Assembly (NCBI RefSeq): GCF_963678635.1
Contig: NC_087070.1
Span: 31,537,704-31,597,703 of the forward strand
Direction of reading: 5' to 3'
DNA from: Symsagittifera roscoffensis
Taxonomy: Eukaryota > Xenacoelomorpha > Acoela > Convolutidae
Length of the DNA stretch: 60,000 nt
Shown: one piece after another, positions 1 to 11,845 of the stretch
Position numbering within the stretch: position 1 is the stretch's first letter
Layout of the letters: every line of letters starts with the position of its first letter
Position numbers and translations under genes: made by a program
Notes under the pieces: model-generated
Databases searched by the model: none
The model's input: only the letters and a program-made list of their open reading frames with translations
What the model was told of the DNA's origin: nothing

Positions 1-194
1 AAACATACTCAATTTCGATCTCATCTCAATTCCTGTCAAACATACCCAGCTTCAATCTCACTTCCTACGAAGTTTAACTTTGATGACAATAACTGTCATC
101 AATCTCAATTCCTGAAACTTAATTCATCAGTTCATTTCAAGCCATTTCCGCAAATCCATATGCAAGTTCAATAATAAACAAATTTCTGAATTCC
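1..194. other. unassigned AT-rich start of window
   Basis: No gene is seen. The motif aatctcaattcctg and close variants recur several times, so this is probably the edge of a degenerate simple repeat leading into the minisatellite that follows. Confidence 0.4.
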
Positions 195-420
195 TTCGCA
201 GTTTGCGGATTCCAATTATAAAATTTGCGGATTCCAATCACATTTGCGGATCCCACTTACATTTGGCGGAATCCACTTACAGTTGCGGAATCCAGAACAA
301 CTAGCTATATTTGCTTGTTGTGGAATCCACAACAAAACAAATGTGCCGACAAAATTTACGTTACAAGTATATGTACGCGGAATCCACGTAAATCTTGTAA
401 GTGGAATCCACTTACATTTT
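195..420. repeat. minisatellite of TTTGCGGATTCCA-type units with palindromic members
   Basis: Units of about 19-22 bp built on GCGGATTCCA / GCGGAATCCA repeat head to tail from about 201 to 290. They then appear more widely spaced at about 315-335, 373-390 and 397-415. Two of the later members are perfect odd palindromes around the core TGGAATCCA: 315-335 with 10-bp arms and 397-415 with 9-bp arms. The ORFs that cross it on both strands are by-products of the repeat. Confidence 0.7.
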
Positions 421-2120
421 GGAACATGTTTAAATACTTGTCTTTGGACTCCAGGAACATACAGACACAAAATTGTGCGCCTATCTAGTGCACAGTTTGG
501 CCTCGTAATGTGTTTCATTTTCAAAACTATAGTCGGAACATTCTGTGCCACTCGCACAGCAACCGGCTATCTTTGCTGAGATTTGGAAAGGGTGGGAAAA
601 GTTTATGGGCTGGGGTTAGGCACTTTATCAGAATGAATTTTTACCAGACCGACTTTTTAACAGACCACGAAGCAACTTCGCCGAGAAACCGTGAAATCAT
701 TGCCCTTAACCAGACTAAACGGCATCACCACATCTGCCAATTAAATTTGTTAATCGATTCTGGTAGAAGGTTCATACTTTAATTTATCTGGTATAAGGTC
801 GGTTCTGGTAAGTATGTCAGTACCCTTATGGTCTCTTCAAAAAAGATGTCCAGGCGTCAAATTTTTGATTTTATCAAAGACATGATAGATTTTCTAAAGG
901 AACTAACTTTTGTCAAGTTAAGAGCAGTAAAACAGATACTATAGCAATTAGTGTCGCTTTTCTTCCAGAAAATTCTCTAACTTAAGTCACGATACTTGGG
1001 AAAGTGTATATAGCACAACACTTCTTTAGTGTTCTAAGTGCATTATGAAAATACTTTTCTACATGTTTTTTCTACAGAGACTACATTCCACTTTTGAATT
1101 ATAGCCATTTTTGCATCATTTTTTATATTATCTGATGGGTATTAAAAAGGAGGCAGCTAACTACTGTACAACCAAATCACTAGTTCGAATTACAATAATG
1201 AAAAGAATTTCGTGGAAATTCCCGTGAATTAAATTAAACCGCCAAGCAACTGACACGGCATGAATCCCTACCATATGGATCGTCGAGGCGGAAAATTGAC
1301 ACTAGCTGGACATGTTGCATTGCTGTATATTGATTCAAAATGGTATCATACATTAAAGTGACTGGAAAGATTGATGGAATTAAACTAAGCAAATATAGGA
1401 AATTTCTAAGCTGTATCTATGTTTTTCAAATAAAAAACAAGGAACGGATCTGGTGGTAGATTAGCTAAATTGATTCAAAAGATTGATGAATCTTAACTGA
1501 CAAAAAAACACTAACTGTATCAGTTTCTGTTCTATCTTTGTAGCAAACGTATTTCATGAACGCCCGTGAAGCCGGAGTAGCCTAACTGTTTATTCCTTAG
1601 ACCAATTTAACTTTTACATAGCTCTTTTTGAACCAAATTTCTGAGCTTATTTTCAAAAAAAAAATCGTTTTTTTTTAGTGTTTTTTGCTTAATATTTTTG
1701 CGTTTTTCATCAAAAATGCAAGTTAAACTACGTTATGAGATATGCCAAGTAGTTAAACTAATGAATTTTACACAGTATCACATGATCAAAACTGTGGCTA
1801 AGATTTGTGGTCTATTTTGGCACCGATTTAAGTTTGTTAATATCGAATATCAAAAAATAATAACTCCAGCATCACAGAATCTTCACTGAAATTTTTGAAT
1901 ATTCTGAGTAAAAAGATTGGTTCTATACATGGTAAAAAGAGTGAAAAAATGTTTTTTTTTTGCTTATAAAACTGGTTTAGCGACTAAAAAGAAGACTGAA
2001 AAAATATCCCCACTTTCGGAATTTTGTGGGTATGCTCTTATCAGGGCGAAACTTTGAATATTCTGACACCCGCATCCAGTTTCAAGCGTTAATAAATGAT
2101 TATATTAGGATTTTAGTACC
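421..2120. other. AT-rich stretch without recognised gene
   Basis: Short ORFs only, none with recognisable domains. A motif near 520-575 (a cggaacattctg core followed by gcacagcaaccggctat) recurs in diverged form at 7840-7875 and partly near 4540, which points to old dispersed repeat debris. No RNA gene was recognised. Confidence 0.4.
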
Positions 2121-3010
2121 AGTCATCCTAGAATTGAGAAAAAATTGATTTTAATCAATTAATAATCGATTATAATCTCTCTTTTTGGAATCAAAATTTA
2201 ACTTATTATAATCCACTTTAATCGATTATAATCGATTACTTATTCGACTATTTTTCGATACAATTATAATCAATCATAATTGATTATAATCCATTAATTT
2301 TATTCAAATTTCTAATTGAATAGTTTTGCACAAAAATCCATTATAATCGATTATAATTGATTATAATCCCTTTTTTGTCCATTTTGTCTTCGAAGTTGCA
2401 CCTAAATTATTTATATTTTATGTAGACGTCAATTTCTATGAAAAATGATTAAAATAGTTTTAAAGTTTTCCAATCAATTGAAATTTATTTGAAAAAAATT
2501 CCCCATTAGAGTTTTTTTTGTGATAAATATTTTAAGCTTGTATAACCACCAAAACTTCAGCAAATTCATTTAGTTTCATGATTGATTCGGAAGATTTATT
2601 TTTCTTCTACTGCGGGAACCTTTCCACTAATATGAAATGATCTCTATAAAACTTTTGTTTCGTGGTAAAACTTTGTGTTCAGATGAACCAAAGTGTTCAA
2701 GAGATCTCTCTTCTAGATATTTTCCTATTGACCAAAAAATAATAACCCATAAGATATATTTCGAACATAGTTTTGAATTGACAAAAATTCGGCAAAATCA
2801 GAGATTATAATCGATTATAATCGATTATACTTGATTTTAAGGGGTTTTTTTAAGAACTATAATCAATTATAATTGATTATAAGAGATTATATTCTCTTGG
2901 AAAATATCACGATATTAATCAATCATAAATCCCTTAAAGACCTAATTTTGGTAATTATAATCAAATATAATTGCCAAAAAATCTTCATAATTATCCGTTT
3001 TAATCGATTA
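2121..3010. repeat. cluster of A/T palindromes (TTATAATCGATTATAA type)
   Basis: Blocks at about 2140-2370 and 2800-3010 contain many copies of ataatcgattataat and the related ataattgattataat. Each is self-complementary, with an ATCGAT or CAATTG/AATT centre. The spacer (2380-2790) lacks them. This is a dispersed palindromic simple repeat; no coding potential is seen. Confidence 0.6.
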
Positions 3011-3237
3011 CTTACGCCTAAACTTGGATGAGGACAACTTTTTGACGTTAATGGAAAACTGTTCGAATTGAGAGATATTTATAAAAAAATTATTTAATGA
3101 AATAATTTTGAATTTTTAGTGATACTCATCTGATCTCACAGGCTATTAAAATTACAAGGTGATGTATTTTACTTTTACTAGAGCAAAACTCTGAATAAAA
3201 AAAACATCCCTCAATTCATCAACGACCGAATTCAAAG

Positions 3238-3730
3238 AAAGTGATAAAAACTTTGTGCTCGGCTGGTTCGTTGTCTCTACTGTAATTTTGACCTTATAAC
3301 TAGCAACTAATGATGAAAAGTTCTTATACAATTTCCAACAGCTATTGTTGTACTGGCTGAAAATTATGAAAATTTTGCCTGTGATCAATTTTTGCGAAAT
3401 TCTGTAGAGTAAAAATTAGGAATTTGGTCAATTTGGAACAATTAACAAGCCATATATCGCTAATAACGATAAAGCGCATAGTTAACCTGCCATAGAAATT
3501 GATCCATATTGAAATGAAGCATGCAATCTGGCCTACTTAAAACTATGTGATCAGCAAAAATTACAACACGGTATTTTAAAAAGCGCGTGGGGTTTTGGCT
3601 TTTCAAAAATTTTTCTTCAATTTCGTGACAATTTTTTTCAGTCTTCTAAACAAATTTTTTTTTCAATCTTGCAAACAACAAGGCAGTCGGAATTTTCAGG
3701 GTTTCGCAGTGATTTGAGCAGTCTTTTTGT
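3238..3730 (+). mobile_element. old, diverged copy (H) of the Helentron/HINE-like repeat
   Basis: The order of landmarks matches the better copies at 6981, 20299 and 23511: ttgtgctcgg near 3254, cctgtgatcaatttttgcg near 3378, gaacaattaac near 3436, a tail with ggcagtcgga, a decayed hairpin, and gagcagtctt near 3717-3727. The 5' inverted repeat is lost and divergence is high. Confidence 0.6.
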
Positions 3731-4716
3731 ATTTATCTCAATCTCAAATGTTTTGGTTACAGTCGGATTTAAGGTGAGCCAATTTTTTTTGACCAAACTG
3801 TCTGTTTTACGCTAAAAATTTACTCAATAATTTAAAAAAATATTTCTTGGTCAAGTCCAAGTAATTTTTGTTAAGTTTTCAAATATCTTACTTTAGTTAT
3901 TGATCACGAAATTTTTGACAGCCGTCATGCTCAGCCACATATCAGGCTAAGCTTTTTTGTCAAACATTTTCACCAACATTTACCACAGCAGTATTTTTTT
4001 ATAACAAAATTACACAGAAAAGATGAAAAAATTCATTGAACTCTTTTCGAAGAAAAAATTCATTCCAAAATAAAATGTAAAAATTATACAAAAATAAGCA
4101 TATTTAAATTTAAATTAAAAAGTACAAAACTAATTGCAGAAGAAAGTTTGCAAATTCATTGCAAAAAAAAGTTAGAGATCCTGCGACTTGTTCCGACTGA
4201 CTGAAATGCGGTTAATGATAGCTACAAGAAAAAGTTTTGCGTCCATCCAATAGTTGAAATGATATTACAAATTTAACATCAGCTACTCAAAATGAGCTAT
4301 GATAAAAAACGTAGAATCTATTTACAGCGGATTAAAAACGCACGTTACCATTTTGGATGACTTTGTTGGAACCTTTTTGGAACCCATGAGGATTTTAGTA
4401 TTTATCGGTTCTAACAGAAGAAATTCTAACAGAAGATACAAACTGACTACACAGTTGATGAACTTATTAAAAAAAGAGAGTGAACAGGCTTATAGTACGC
4501 AAGCTGTCAAATATGTGTAATCTACTCAAATATGCGTACAACCGGCTATCCCTTTTTGTATATATCCTCTTTTGTATTTTTGGTTACTTTAGTTTTTGTT
4601 AAAAAATTACGTCTAGATCTCATTTGTGGGATATTTATTCCTAGGTAGCAGAGGCACTACGGGATTTTAAAAAAAATAGCTTAAAAACACCGAAAGATGC
4701 GTTTTGGTTTATTTAG
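3731..4716. other. non-coding, probably intron upstream of the GPCR exon
   Basis: AT-rich sequence with no supported exon. It ends in a pyrimidine-rich tttggtttatttag acceptor just before the GPCR exon. Earlier GPCR exons were not found upstream in the window, so the intron may be long, the gene may be broken, or the exons may lie outside the window. Confidence 0.35.
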
Positions 4717-5030
4717 GTTCCAAAACTACTCGAATCTGCATCTACATCTGTGTGGTATACATCAGCCTGACAATGCCCAGCATCACCAGCCAACTTCTTT
4801 TCCACACCATCCCCACCCTCTCCAAGAGCCAAACTATGTCAGATATATTCATTATAACATACATGCTGTCTCTCTTCAACACAGTCTCTAACCCATTTGT
4901 GTATGCAATCATTCAAAAGAGCTTCTTTGCTGAGCTGAAGCAGATTGGAATGACTTTGAAGCGGCTGTTTTGCTGTCAGAGGGATGTCAATAGTTTGGTA
5001 ACTACGGTGTCAACGAACACGAAGGCTTGA
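4717..5030 (+). CDS. terminal exon of a rhodopsin-like (class A) G-protein-coupled receptor
   Basis: The open frame gives a hydrophobic segment resembling TM6 (CIYICVVYISLTMPSITSQ), a short loop with TLSKSQTMSD, then a TM7 with SLFNTVSNPFVYAII. The latter contains the NPxxY signature of class A receptors, here NPFVY. A helix-8-like KSFFAELKQI and a CC pair (possible palmitoylation) follow, then a Ser/Thr-rich tail and a TGA at 5028-5030. The exon start is set at the AG acceptor 4715-4716; it begins with two bases of a split codon. No initiator is expected, because TM1-TM5 must lie on upstream exons that I could not find. The TM6 lacks a clear CWxP motif, so the subfamily is not assignable and a decayed gene is possible. 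Role by family: membrane receptor signalling through G proteins. Confidence 0.7.
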
Positions 5031-5655
5031 AAAACTTGCAATGTAATTTTGAACACCCCTGATCGTGTCAGAATCTTTTCATGAAAATTACGACGAATTA
5101 AAATCTGACATGTTCTGAAAATCTGACAAAATCTGAAAATTACTTAAAAAAACTAAGGCATAGTTTGGTGGTATGAAAGGGTGCGGGAAATAACAAAAAG
5201 CTATCGAAGTTTTTTTGATACTAGAAAACTGAAAGAAAATGCAAACGAAACCGCAAATTTTCTGTAAACTAGAAAATCTGATAAAACATAGAAAGTCTGG
5301 AAACAACAAAAAGAATACTGAAAAAAAGTTTACAAATGCTTACAAACAATATTTGAAATAAAATGCTGAAAATTTTTTAAACAAACCTAAATGTAAATTG
5401 CCGAAATTTCTAACAAAAAATTATAAGTGAACAAGACAAAGCCATGAAAACTCTGATTCTCCCCTAAGATCTGTCTCAAAGTATTTTGCTGAAAAAATAT
5501 TGGTAAAAATATTTAAAAAATATGGAAAAAAAAAGGTTTAGATATATTTTTTTCAAACTTTATTCCCCCTCTAGCTATATAAAGTACCACGCAATAATTA
5601 CTGCGCATAATAATTTATTATTAAGAAAAACTATCCTGCCTCAGTTCAAGTTGAA

Positions 5656-5755
5656 GATTTAATATGCCGCATACACTTTAACTGAACAAAAAAAAACAAA
5701 AAAAAACACGTGTTGAGGAACTAATTTTGCATCCAGATCAATCGACTATCGAAGT
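5656..5755 (+). repeat. ~100-bp dispersed duplicate, copy 1
   Basis: Nearly identical to 6735-6833, from gatttaatatgccgcatac through cagatcaatcg(a/t)ctatcgaagt. The copies differ mainly in the length of A-runs. One frame reads through as Lys-rich peptide with no ATG, so this is probably a fragment of a repeat rather than a gene. Confidence 0.65.
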
Positions 5756-6692
5756 CACGCGCAAGATTTTCAACTATGTGAAAAAGACACAAAAGAAATT
5801 TTTCACTGAAAAACTGATTGTATCGGGAAATGCTATTAGATACCTCTAAATGATCCTAACCTCACTTCAAAAGTAAGTTTTTATAAAAAAATTTGTTTGT
5901 TAACTTTCATTAAATATTCAATGTTCATCAATTAGTTTTCAATAAAATTGTTTCGTTTGTATTATATGTGTAAAAACCTGATAATGTAAAACGTTTTGTT
6001 TCGCTGGTTTTTTGTTTAATAGATTTTGTGCTTAATGCTTGTAGCTTTTTGTGCTCAGTGCATGTAAATTTGCATTAAACCACCATTAATATCAATTTTT
6101 ACAGAAAAGTTTACAAAAAAAACACAGCAAACGCATCACTAGTTATGCATTGATGAAATACTACAAAATGATATTTTTAACAGCAGTGCAATAACGAATT
6201 TACCAAAATTTTAGATTCTGTAATTTTTTCAATAGTTTTGTTCAGAAATTAGTCGAACCTTGTTGTTCCCGCTTTCGATGTGATATATACGTGCAGGTAT
6301 TACTTTTATTTTGTTCTTTCAATTAGTTCCCATTTCTTAATGAGCAGTTGTCATATAAATATCCAGTACAATATGAAAGTTATTGATGTCCTAAGAAGAA
6401 ACTTTTTTGCATCTGCGATCTTTTTTGTTAAAGTATAGGTGTTATATCGGTGAAACATTTAAGCTAAAAACTGAAAAAAGCAAGCTCTAGTTTTATCGCT
6501 TTTTGCCTATTTTGAAAGAAAATTTTTTGTTCTCTTCATAGCGCGTGGGCGGAATTTCAGTTTTTGGCTTGAAGTTCAGTCTGAATATTTAACTTTTTGA
6601 TATCCAGTACAATCTGAGTGCAGAATTCCCGGCAGTGCAGAACTCGCAATGAGTAGGATGACCTCAACAGAACAAACAATAAGTCATATCTT

Positions 6693-6734
6693 GACATGTC
6701 TTGGTTTTTCAATGACATGTCTTGGTTTTTCAAC
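6693..6734 (+). repeat. two tandem copies of a 21-bp unit
   Basis: gacatgtcttggtttttcaa occurs twice back to back immediately before the second 100-bp duplicate. Confidence 0.85.
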
Positions 6735-6833
6735 GATTTAATATGCCGCATACACTTTAACTGAACAAAAAGAAAACAAAAAAACACGTGTTGAGGAACT
6801 AATTTTGCATCCAGATCAATCGTCTATCGAAGT
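6735..6833 (+). repeat. ~100-bp dispersed duplicate, copy 2
   Basis: Partner of 5656-5755, in the same orientation and about 1.08 kb downstream. The homology ends abruptly at gaagt in both copies. Confidence 0.65.
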
Positions 6834-6980
6834 TGGTCGCATCCGTGTCTTAAATTTTATTTTGTAGCTTCCTGTCCTGGCAAATTAAACAACACAAAAT
6901 TTGGCGACATTTTCATGAGGTAATTCAAGGCGTCATTGAAAGTGAGGAGAAACTCTGTATTCGGGTGTGTTTTAGCTTTT

Positions 6981-7501
6981 TGTTCCGACTTTCGATACGA
7001 AAATAACGGAATATTTGTGCTCGGAGTGGGTTTTTTTCTTCAGACAAATTACGACTTTTTAACTAGCCATTTTTGACGGAATTTTTTAATACCATTCAAA
7101 AGGTATAGTTGTCTTGAGCATAAATTTGAAAAGATATTTCACCTGTGATCCTTTTTCTTAAAGTTATGGGGGTTTAAAGGTTGTCATTTTGGCCAATTCG
7201 GGACAATTAACGAGCGATATATTTCGCGCTAGTAACGAGTAAGCGGAGATTTAATCCGTACTAGAACTCGTTCCAAATTGGTTGAAATTAGCTTATTTGT
7301 CATAATTGATTTGTTACAAGGAACGACATCTATTCTTTTGTACTCTATATGGCTTGTGGGGTGATGATTTTTGCAAAAAAAATTCAATTTTTTTTTTCAT
7401 TTTGTTTCATTAGATTTAATTTCCTAATGTTATTACTGCTCCATAAAATTTAAAAGGCAACCGGATCATTCAGGGCTTCGCCCTGATACGAGCAGTCTTG
7501 T
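6981..7501 (+). mobile_element. Helentron/HINE-like non-autonomous element, copy A
   Basis: A near full-length member of the window's commonest repeat. The 5' end TGTTCCGACTTTCGATACGA has an inverted partner AGTCGGAACA about 36 nt before the 3' end in better copies; here it has decayed to CAACCGGATCA. At 7470-7486 lies a perfect 7-bp hairpin, TCAGGGC-TTC-GCCCTGA, followed by TACGAGCAGTCTTG. No protein is encoded. Subterminal inverted repeats plus a 3' hairpin fit Helentron-associated elements; a plain MITE is the alternative. Confidence 0.65.
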
Positions 7502-8335
7502 TTGTTTTTGTTTTCCACACTCGAATCTTAGAATAGCTGGATTTAAAAATTAGGAACTTAGTTTTACTTGAATAACGTTAGTTTCCCTTCAATGTTTTAG
7601 CGCTTTTTTGGAATCAAAGTTTTCAAAAACTCAAAAAATTGCGAAAATAGATAAATTTTTTTTTCATTTTTCAAGTGATTTTGTAAAAATATTAATTTTC
7701 AATTTGCGCATTTTACTATGATTGTTGAATATTTCTAATGTCTAGTTGTTTGTTCAGCTCATTTTATCACATCAGTTCGAAAACAAACGATAATAAATTG
7801 AAAAAACTTTGTTGTATTTTTTCAAGATTATGATCGGAAAATTCTGCGCAATTTGCACAGTAACCGGTTATCCTTGTTCATATTTTAAATTTGCATACAA
7901 AATTGTGATTCATTTTTGTATTCTTAAAAAAATTTATAACTGGCTGTTCTCGTCTTTTATATAATTTCGATCAGTGAAAAAGTATTTTCTAAACAGAATA
8001 ATTAATTCTGAAATTTGATGCAAGTAGGAAAAAAACTAAAAGTAACTGTTAGCGTAGTTTCAATTATAATGGATTGTTGTGGTCTAAAATATTATCAATA
8101 AATTCGATTCCCATGTCGCATTCAGATGACAAAATGAAAAAAATAATTGGTTATAAGCCACCGTTTTGAGCAAATTTAAAATTAATCAAAATCCATTTAA
8201 AATCAATTGAAATGATTTTTTTTTCACTTTTTTTTGTTTCGTGTCGAGCAAAATTTTGCATGAGGTTTCGTTTTGCAAACCTAATATACGACCTAATCGA
8301 AATAAAAACCTAATTTTTCTCAAATTTCAAAATAA
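7502..8335. other. AT-rich stretch without recognised gene
   Basis: Only short ORFs. A motif near 7840-7875 (ggaaaattctgcgcaatttgc) matches the debris near 530 and indicates another old repeat. Nothing else is supported. Confidence 0.35.
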
Positions 8336-8580
8336 TTCCGTTAACCTCCATCCGCAACTGAACTGAACCACGCCCTCCAACCACACCTGAGCCACCCCCC
8401 CCCCCCCTACTTGAATCAAGTCCCTCCCCCCCGTGAACCAACCTCTTTCCCCACATGATCCACCCCATCCTCACCTGATCAACTGAAGTACCCTCACCGC
8501 ACAACGTGAAGTAAGCCCGCCCACCAGAACACACTCCCCTTCCCAACCAGTTTTTGGTCTTGGGTCTGGCGGGAAGTGGT
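8336..8580. repeat. C-rich degenerate minisatellite island
   Basis: A sharply C-rich strand in an otherwise AT-rich region. Irregular units of the type CCTC..CC..(C)TGA(A)CC recur at about 25-35 bp and include C runs of 14 and 7. The minus-strand 94-aa ORF is Gly/Trp-rich only because of this bias and has no domain. Confidence 0.55.
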
Positions 8581-9683
8581 TTAACAAAAATCAATGCTGC
8601 GCAGAAAAAAAGCTGAAACTAAATAGCAAATGACCAAATTTAGTTTAAAACGTAGAAACACTTTATGAGCGTTAAAATTTGCATCTTATAAAGTGAATAA
8701 AAAATCTATTGTAATGGAATTTTATTGTCTTTATAATTGATTATAGTTAATTTGTAATGAATTTTAGTGCTTCTCAAAATATTAGCAAAATAATCCATTT
8801 TTAAATTATTAGAATTGATTTTTTTTTTCATTTTTACAAACACTGACAAAAACTTTAAACTTAATCGTTCTTTGTCCATTGATTTCCTCGAACTTCCCTG
8901 ATGATTCCTTTCTAGTTGTTGTTTTGAGAGCCTTTTGAGAGCCAATTCATCGAAGACAAAAATTGCTCAATTTTCAGCTGATTTTTTTATAGCATTTTTT
9001 CAGATTTTCAAAAAATAACTTAATAACAAAAAAATCGTTTGGTGGCCACTTGATACAATTTCAAGTTTTGACAATCATTAACAAACTTGACTCTGATAAA
9101 TGATCAAAGGTCAAACAACCAGAATTGAAGATAACTGTGCTCTTTTTGGTCATGTTCTACCACAGTATAATTGTAGAAGAAGATTTTATGACAAAAGATT
9201 TTTGATCCTTTTTTTCGAAAATAACTTAAATTGGTTTAAAACTCAAACAAAACAAATTGGTGGCAGTTTTGGTTTAATGAGAATATATGAAAATTGCATG
9301 ATATGTTTTTTCCATGGAACAAAATCAAATTTGAGGTGAAACTTTTTTGAATCCCTTTTTTGGCTGCAAACTTGTTTCTGACCTCGAATATGCATTTTTA
9401 GAAAAAAAATTGCTTGCTAATTTTGACTTAATGCAATATTAGAAATCGTTGTTTTTGGCATATAGTTATGCGAGAAAATTTTAGCATTTAAATAAAATGT
9501 TACATTTTACAAATTAACTTACATGGCTTATATCACCAAATGCAGTTTATCTGCGCGGTAACTGCCGGTTGCACTCTGGTTTTTCTTATGACATAAGAAG
9601 ACCCAGAAGGGTTTTCTTCGGTTTTTTTTGTATCGGATGAAAAACAACATTTCGAATAAAATTTTTTTTATATTTTCATTCCG
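8581..9683. other. AT-rich stretch without recognised gene
   Basis: The ORFs at 8706-8945 (minus) and 9100-9339 (plus) show no recognisable domain, no splice context and no duplicate elsewhere in the window. They are treated as chance. Confidence 0.3.
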
Positions 9684-9951
9684 TGAAAAAATGCTTATCA
9701 TACAATTTCATAGTATGGGAAAAATGCTTATCATAAAATTCCTACTACAAAAAAAGAGCTTTTAACATTTTCAAAAAATTTTTGTGAAAAAAAGTATGGT
9801 AATAAGTTTGTTATTCAATTCCAAAATGTGGCAAAAAATACTTACAAAATTTCATAGAACGGAAAAAATGCTAATCATGCTATTTTCATACTCTTTTCTA
9901 GGTCTATTAGATAATATGAAAGAGTAGCACATTGTATGATAGGCATTTTTT
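9684..9951. repeat. inverted-repeat element with internal direct repeats
   Basis: gaaaaaatgcttatcataca at 9684 is inverted at 9931-9951 (attgtatgataggcatttttt). Between them the AAAAATGCT(T/A)ATCAT unit recurs at about 9719 and 9868. The arrangement looks like a MITE or foldback of about 270 bp. No target duplication was identified. Confidence 0.45.
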
Positions 9952-10600
9952 GTTAACCCGGGGATACTCTACTTTAAAATCCGAAACACCCTGTAACCGA
10001 ATTACAGATAGTTGAGATCTAGGACTTCAGCTCCTCGGTATTACTTGCTGTTAATTGACGCTAATCCGTTACTTGGTGTTCGAGATATCAGGCATCAGAC
10101 TATAGTTAACCAAATTTGGTGTTTAGAGTGTTGCGACCGAAGATGGTTATTTCCAGATCTCCGAGTTCTAAATAGGTTTTTCCAGATTTTGCACGCTGGA
10201 GTACCGCACTATAACCAGTGTATATACTAAGATGTTAGCTTCCATAAACTTCATATATCATGATTGGAAAATATGGTTATATACGGGCTAAATATAATTC
10301 TGATTGCCCTGATGTTTTTTTTGAGGGTAGAAAGTAGACCGGCTTCGGCCAAAGTGCAACCACCGATCTGAACCACGCCTTTTGTCTTGGGGCCTTACTC
10401 GTAATTAACCCGTAATTGGTTCAATTCATTTGAACTCTGTTGTGAATTCCATTTCGACAATCGTTACTCATGCACTTGGCCAGCCAGCAAGAGATTCAGG
10501 GATTCTGAACAAGTAACCCAACCGATCAGGTTTAGGGTTTCCTCCATAAATCCTCCACTACACACACCAAAGAGTGTGTATGCGGTAGATTTGCACAAGA
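9952..10600. other. unassigned, somewhat less AT-rich stretch
   Basis: A 72-codon plus-strand ORF (10012-10230) has no recognisable domain. The base composition differs slightly from the flanks, which may reflect another old transposon. No gene is supported. Confidence 0.3.
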
Positions 10601-11345
10601 AAAGTTACACATGACCGGTGCGACCACGCAAAGCATAATTAACTGGCGTCGCCATAACCGAAAAAAAAAGTTTTCCGTGAACAGCTTTTTCGCGAAATTT
10701 GCTTTTTTTTCTTTGCTATTTTTTAGAAACATTATCTATAACTCACTGAATTCAAATTTGCCATTGATATTTGTAGGATATGCGGCTAAGCAGTATAAAA
10801 CAAAATTGCTCTTAGAAAATTTTTCATCGTTTAAATAGATTTATTTTGTTTTCCAGGAGCCTACTCATTGTGATGTCAGTTCCTCAAAGTTTGTCAATTT
10901 TCGTTCCAAATAAAACTATTTGGACATTTATTTGAGATCAAGCACAGCTTCCAACTATTCGATTTATGTCTAGACTATTGCAAATCAATTTTATCGGGAA
11001 GTTCGGGTAATGCGATGCTCCGCAGTATGGAATACTGACTTCAATATGGAGGATTGACACCTGTATATATTAAAACTTCTTTCTTTTTGGATGGCTCCAA
11101 AACTCGGTTATTCAGTGTGGAAAGTATTTTAGAAAAAGAAAATATTGCGAAATTGTCTGAATAAAAATCAAAGTGCAGAATTTGCTCATCTATCTTGAAA
11201 AATGCAATAATTTACTGTTCAGATCACTTATTACCGAGAAGAAGAAACTGGATTTGGTTGTATCTTTTCACGGATGTATATTCAAAAAGTGTGAAATAGG
11301 GTCGACTGATGTGCAGTATGGAGGACCTTTTATTCTTGATTTTTC
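10601..11345 (+). repeat. diverged segmental duplicate, copy 1
   Basis: Collinear with 11846-13125. Shared landmarks in order are gaccgg(t/c)gc, taaccgaaaaaaa, ttcgcga..tttgc, gtcagttcctc, aatgcgatgc(t/c), cagatcac, and a late tg(c/t)agtatgg. Identity is moderate with many indels. This copy lacks the HINE-like insertion found in copy 2. Confidence 0.6.
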
Positions 11346-11542
11346 ATGAACATTTCAGAAATGTATTGCGACAAAAATTGAGTGAAAAAAAAGCGGTCAA
11401 AAATTTTGTTCTAAGAGAAATTTAAGAAACGAATCGAAACTATGCTGCTTTCCTTTTAAATTAACCTCTATATCAATCGAGTTTTAAGGGAAGTTATTCA
11501 TACTTGATTATGTTTATTACGCTTTTTGCTTTTTGGCTTTTT

Positions 11543-11593
11543 GTCCTGTTGAAAATATTGTTCTGTTGAAAATATTGTCCTGTTGAAAAATAG
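11543..11593 (+). repeat. three tandem copies of a 17-bp unit
   Basis: gtcctgttgaaaatatt occurs three times with single changes. Confidence 0.8.
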
Positions 11594-11684
11594 CGAAAAG
11601 GGTCTGGCAAATAGATAAAAAGGATCAGGAATGTCTTTAAGATTTCCTTACCGTATTTAAGATATCCTCATCAAGTATCTAACC

Positions 11685-11739
11685 ACCACACACACACACA
11701 CACCCACACACACACACACACGCACACACACACACACAC

Positions 11740-11782
<43 letters not shown>

Positions 11783-11812
11783 ACACACACAACACATACA
11801 CACATACACACA
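11685..11812. repeat. (CA)n microsatellite
   Basis: Nearly pure CA for about 125 bp with a few CCC, CG, TA and AA interruptions. The Cys/Val-rich minus-strand ORFs across it are artefacts of the GT repeat. Confidence 0.97.
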
Positions 11813-11845
11813 GGAGTTGTGTCCACGTTGGATCAACCCATAATA

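Larger units (their letters stand above)
5031..6980. other. intergenic, AT-rich, with small duplications
   Basis: No supported gene. The stretch contains the two ~100-bp duplicate segments listed separately, a short tandem repeat, and a fragment near 6258-6290 resembling the first bases of the HINE-like repeat (ttgttcccgctttcgatg). Confidence 0.4.

Noticed and set aside
4299-4520. 73-aa ORF upstream of the GPCR exon as an earlier receptor exon
   Set aside because: No hydrophobic TM-like segments with receptor motifs and no convincing splice sites.
5656-5848. Lys-rich open frame after the 100-bp duplicate as a gene
   Set aside because: It has no ATG, follows a stop, and its second copy (6735) diverges and stops quickly.
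8310-8594. 94-aa Gly-rich minus-strand ORF
   Set aside because: Explained by the C-rich minisatellite; no domain and no second copy.
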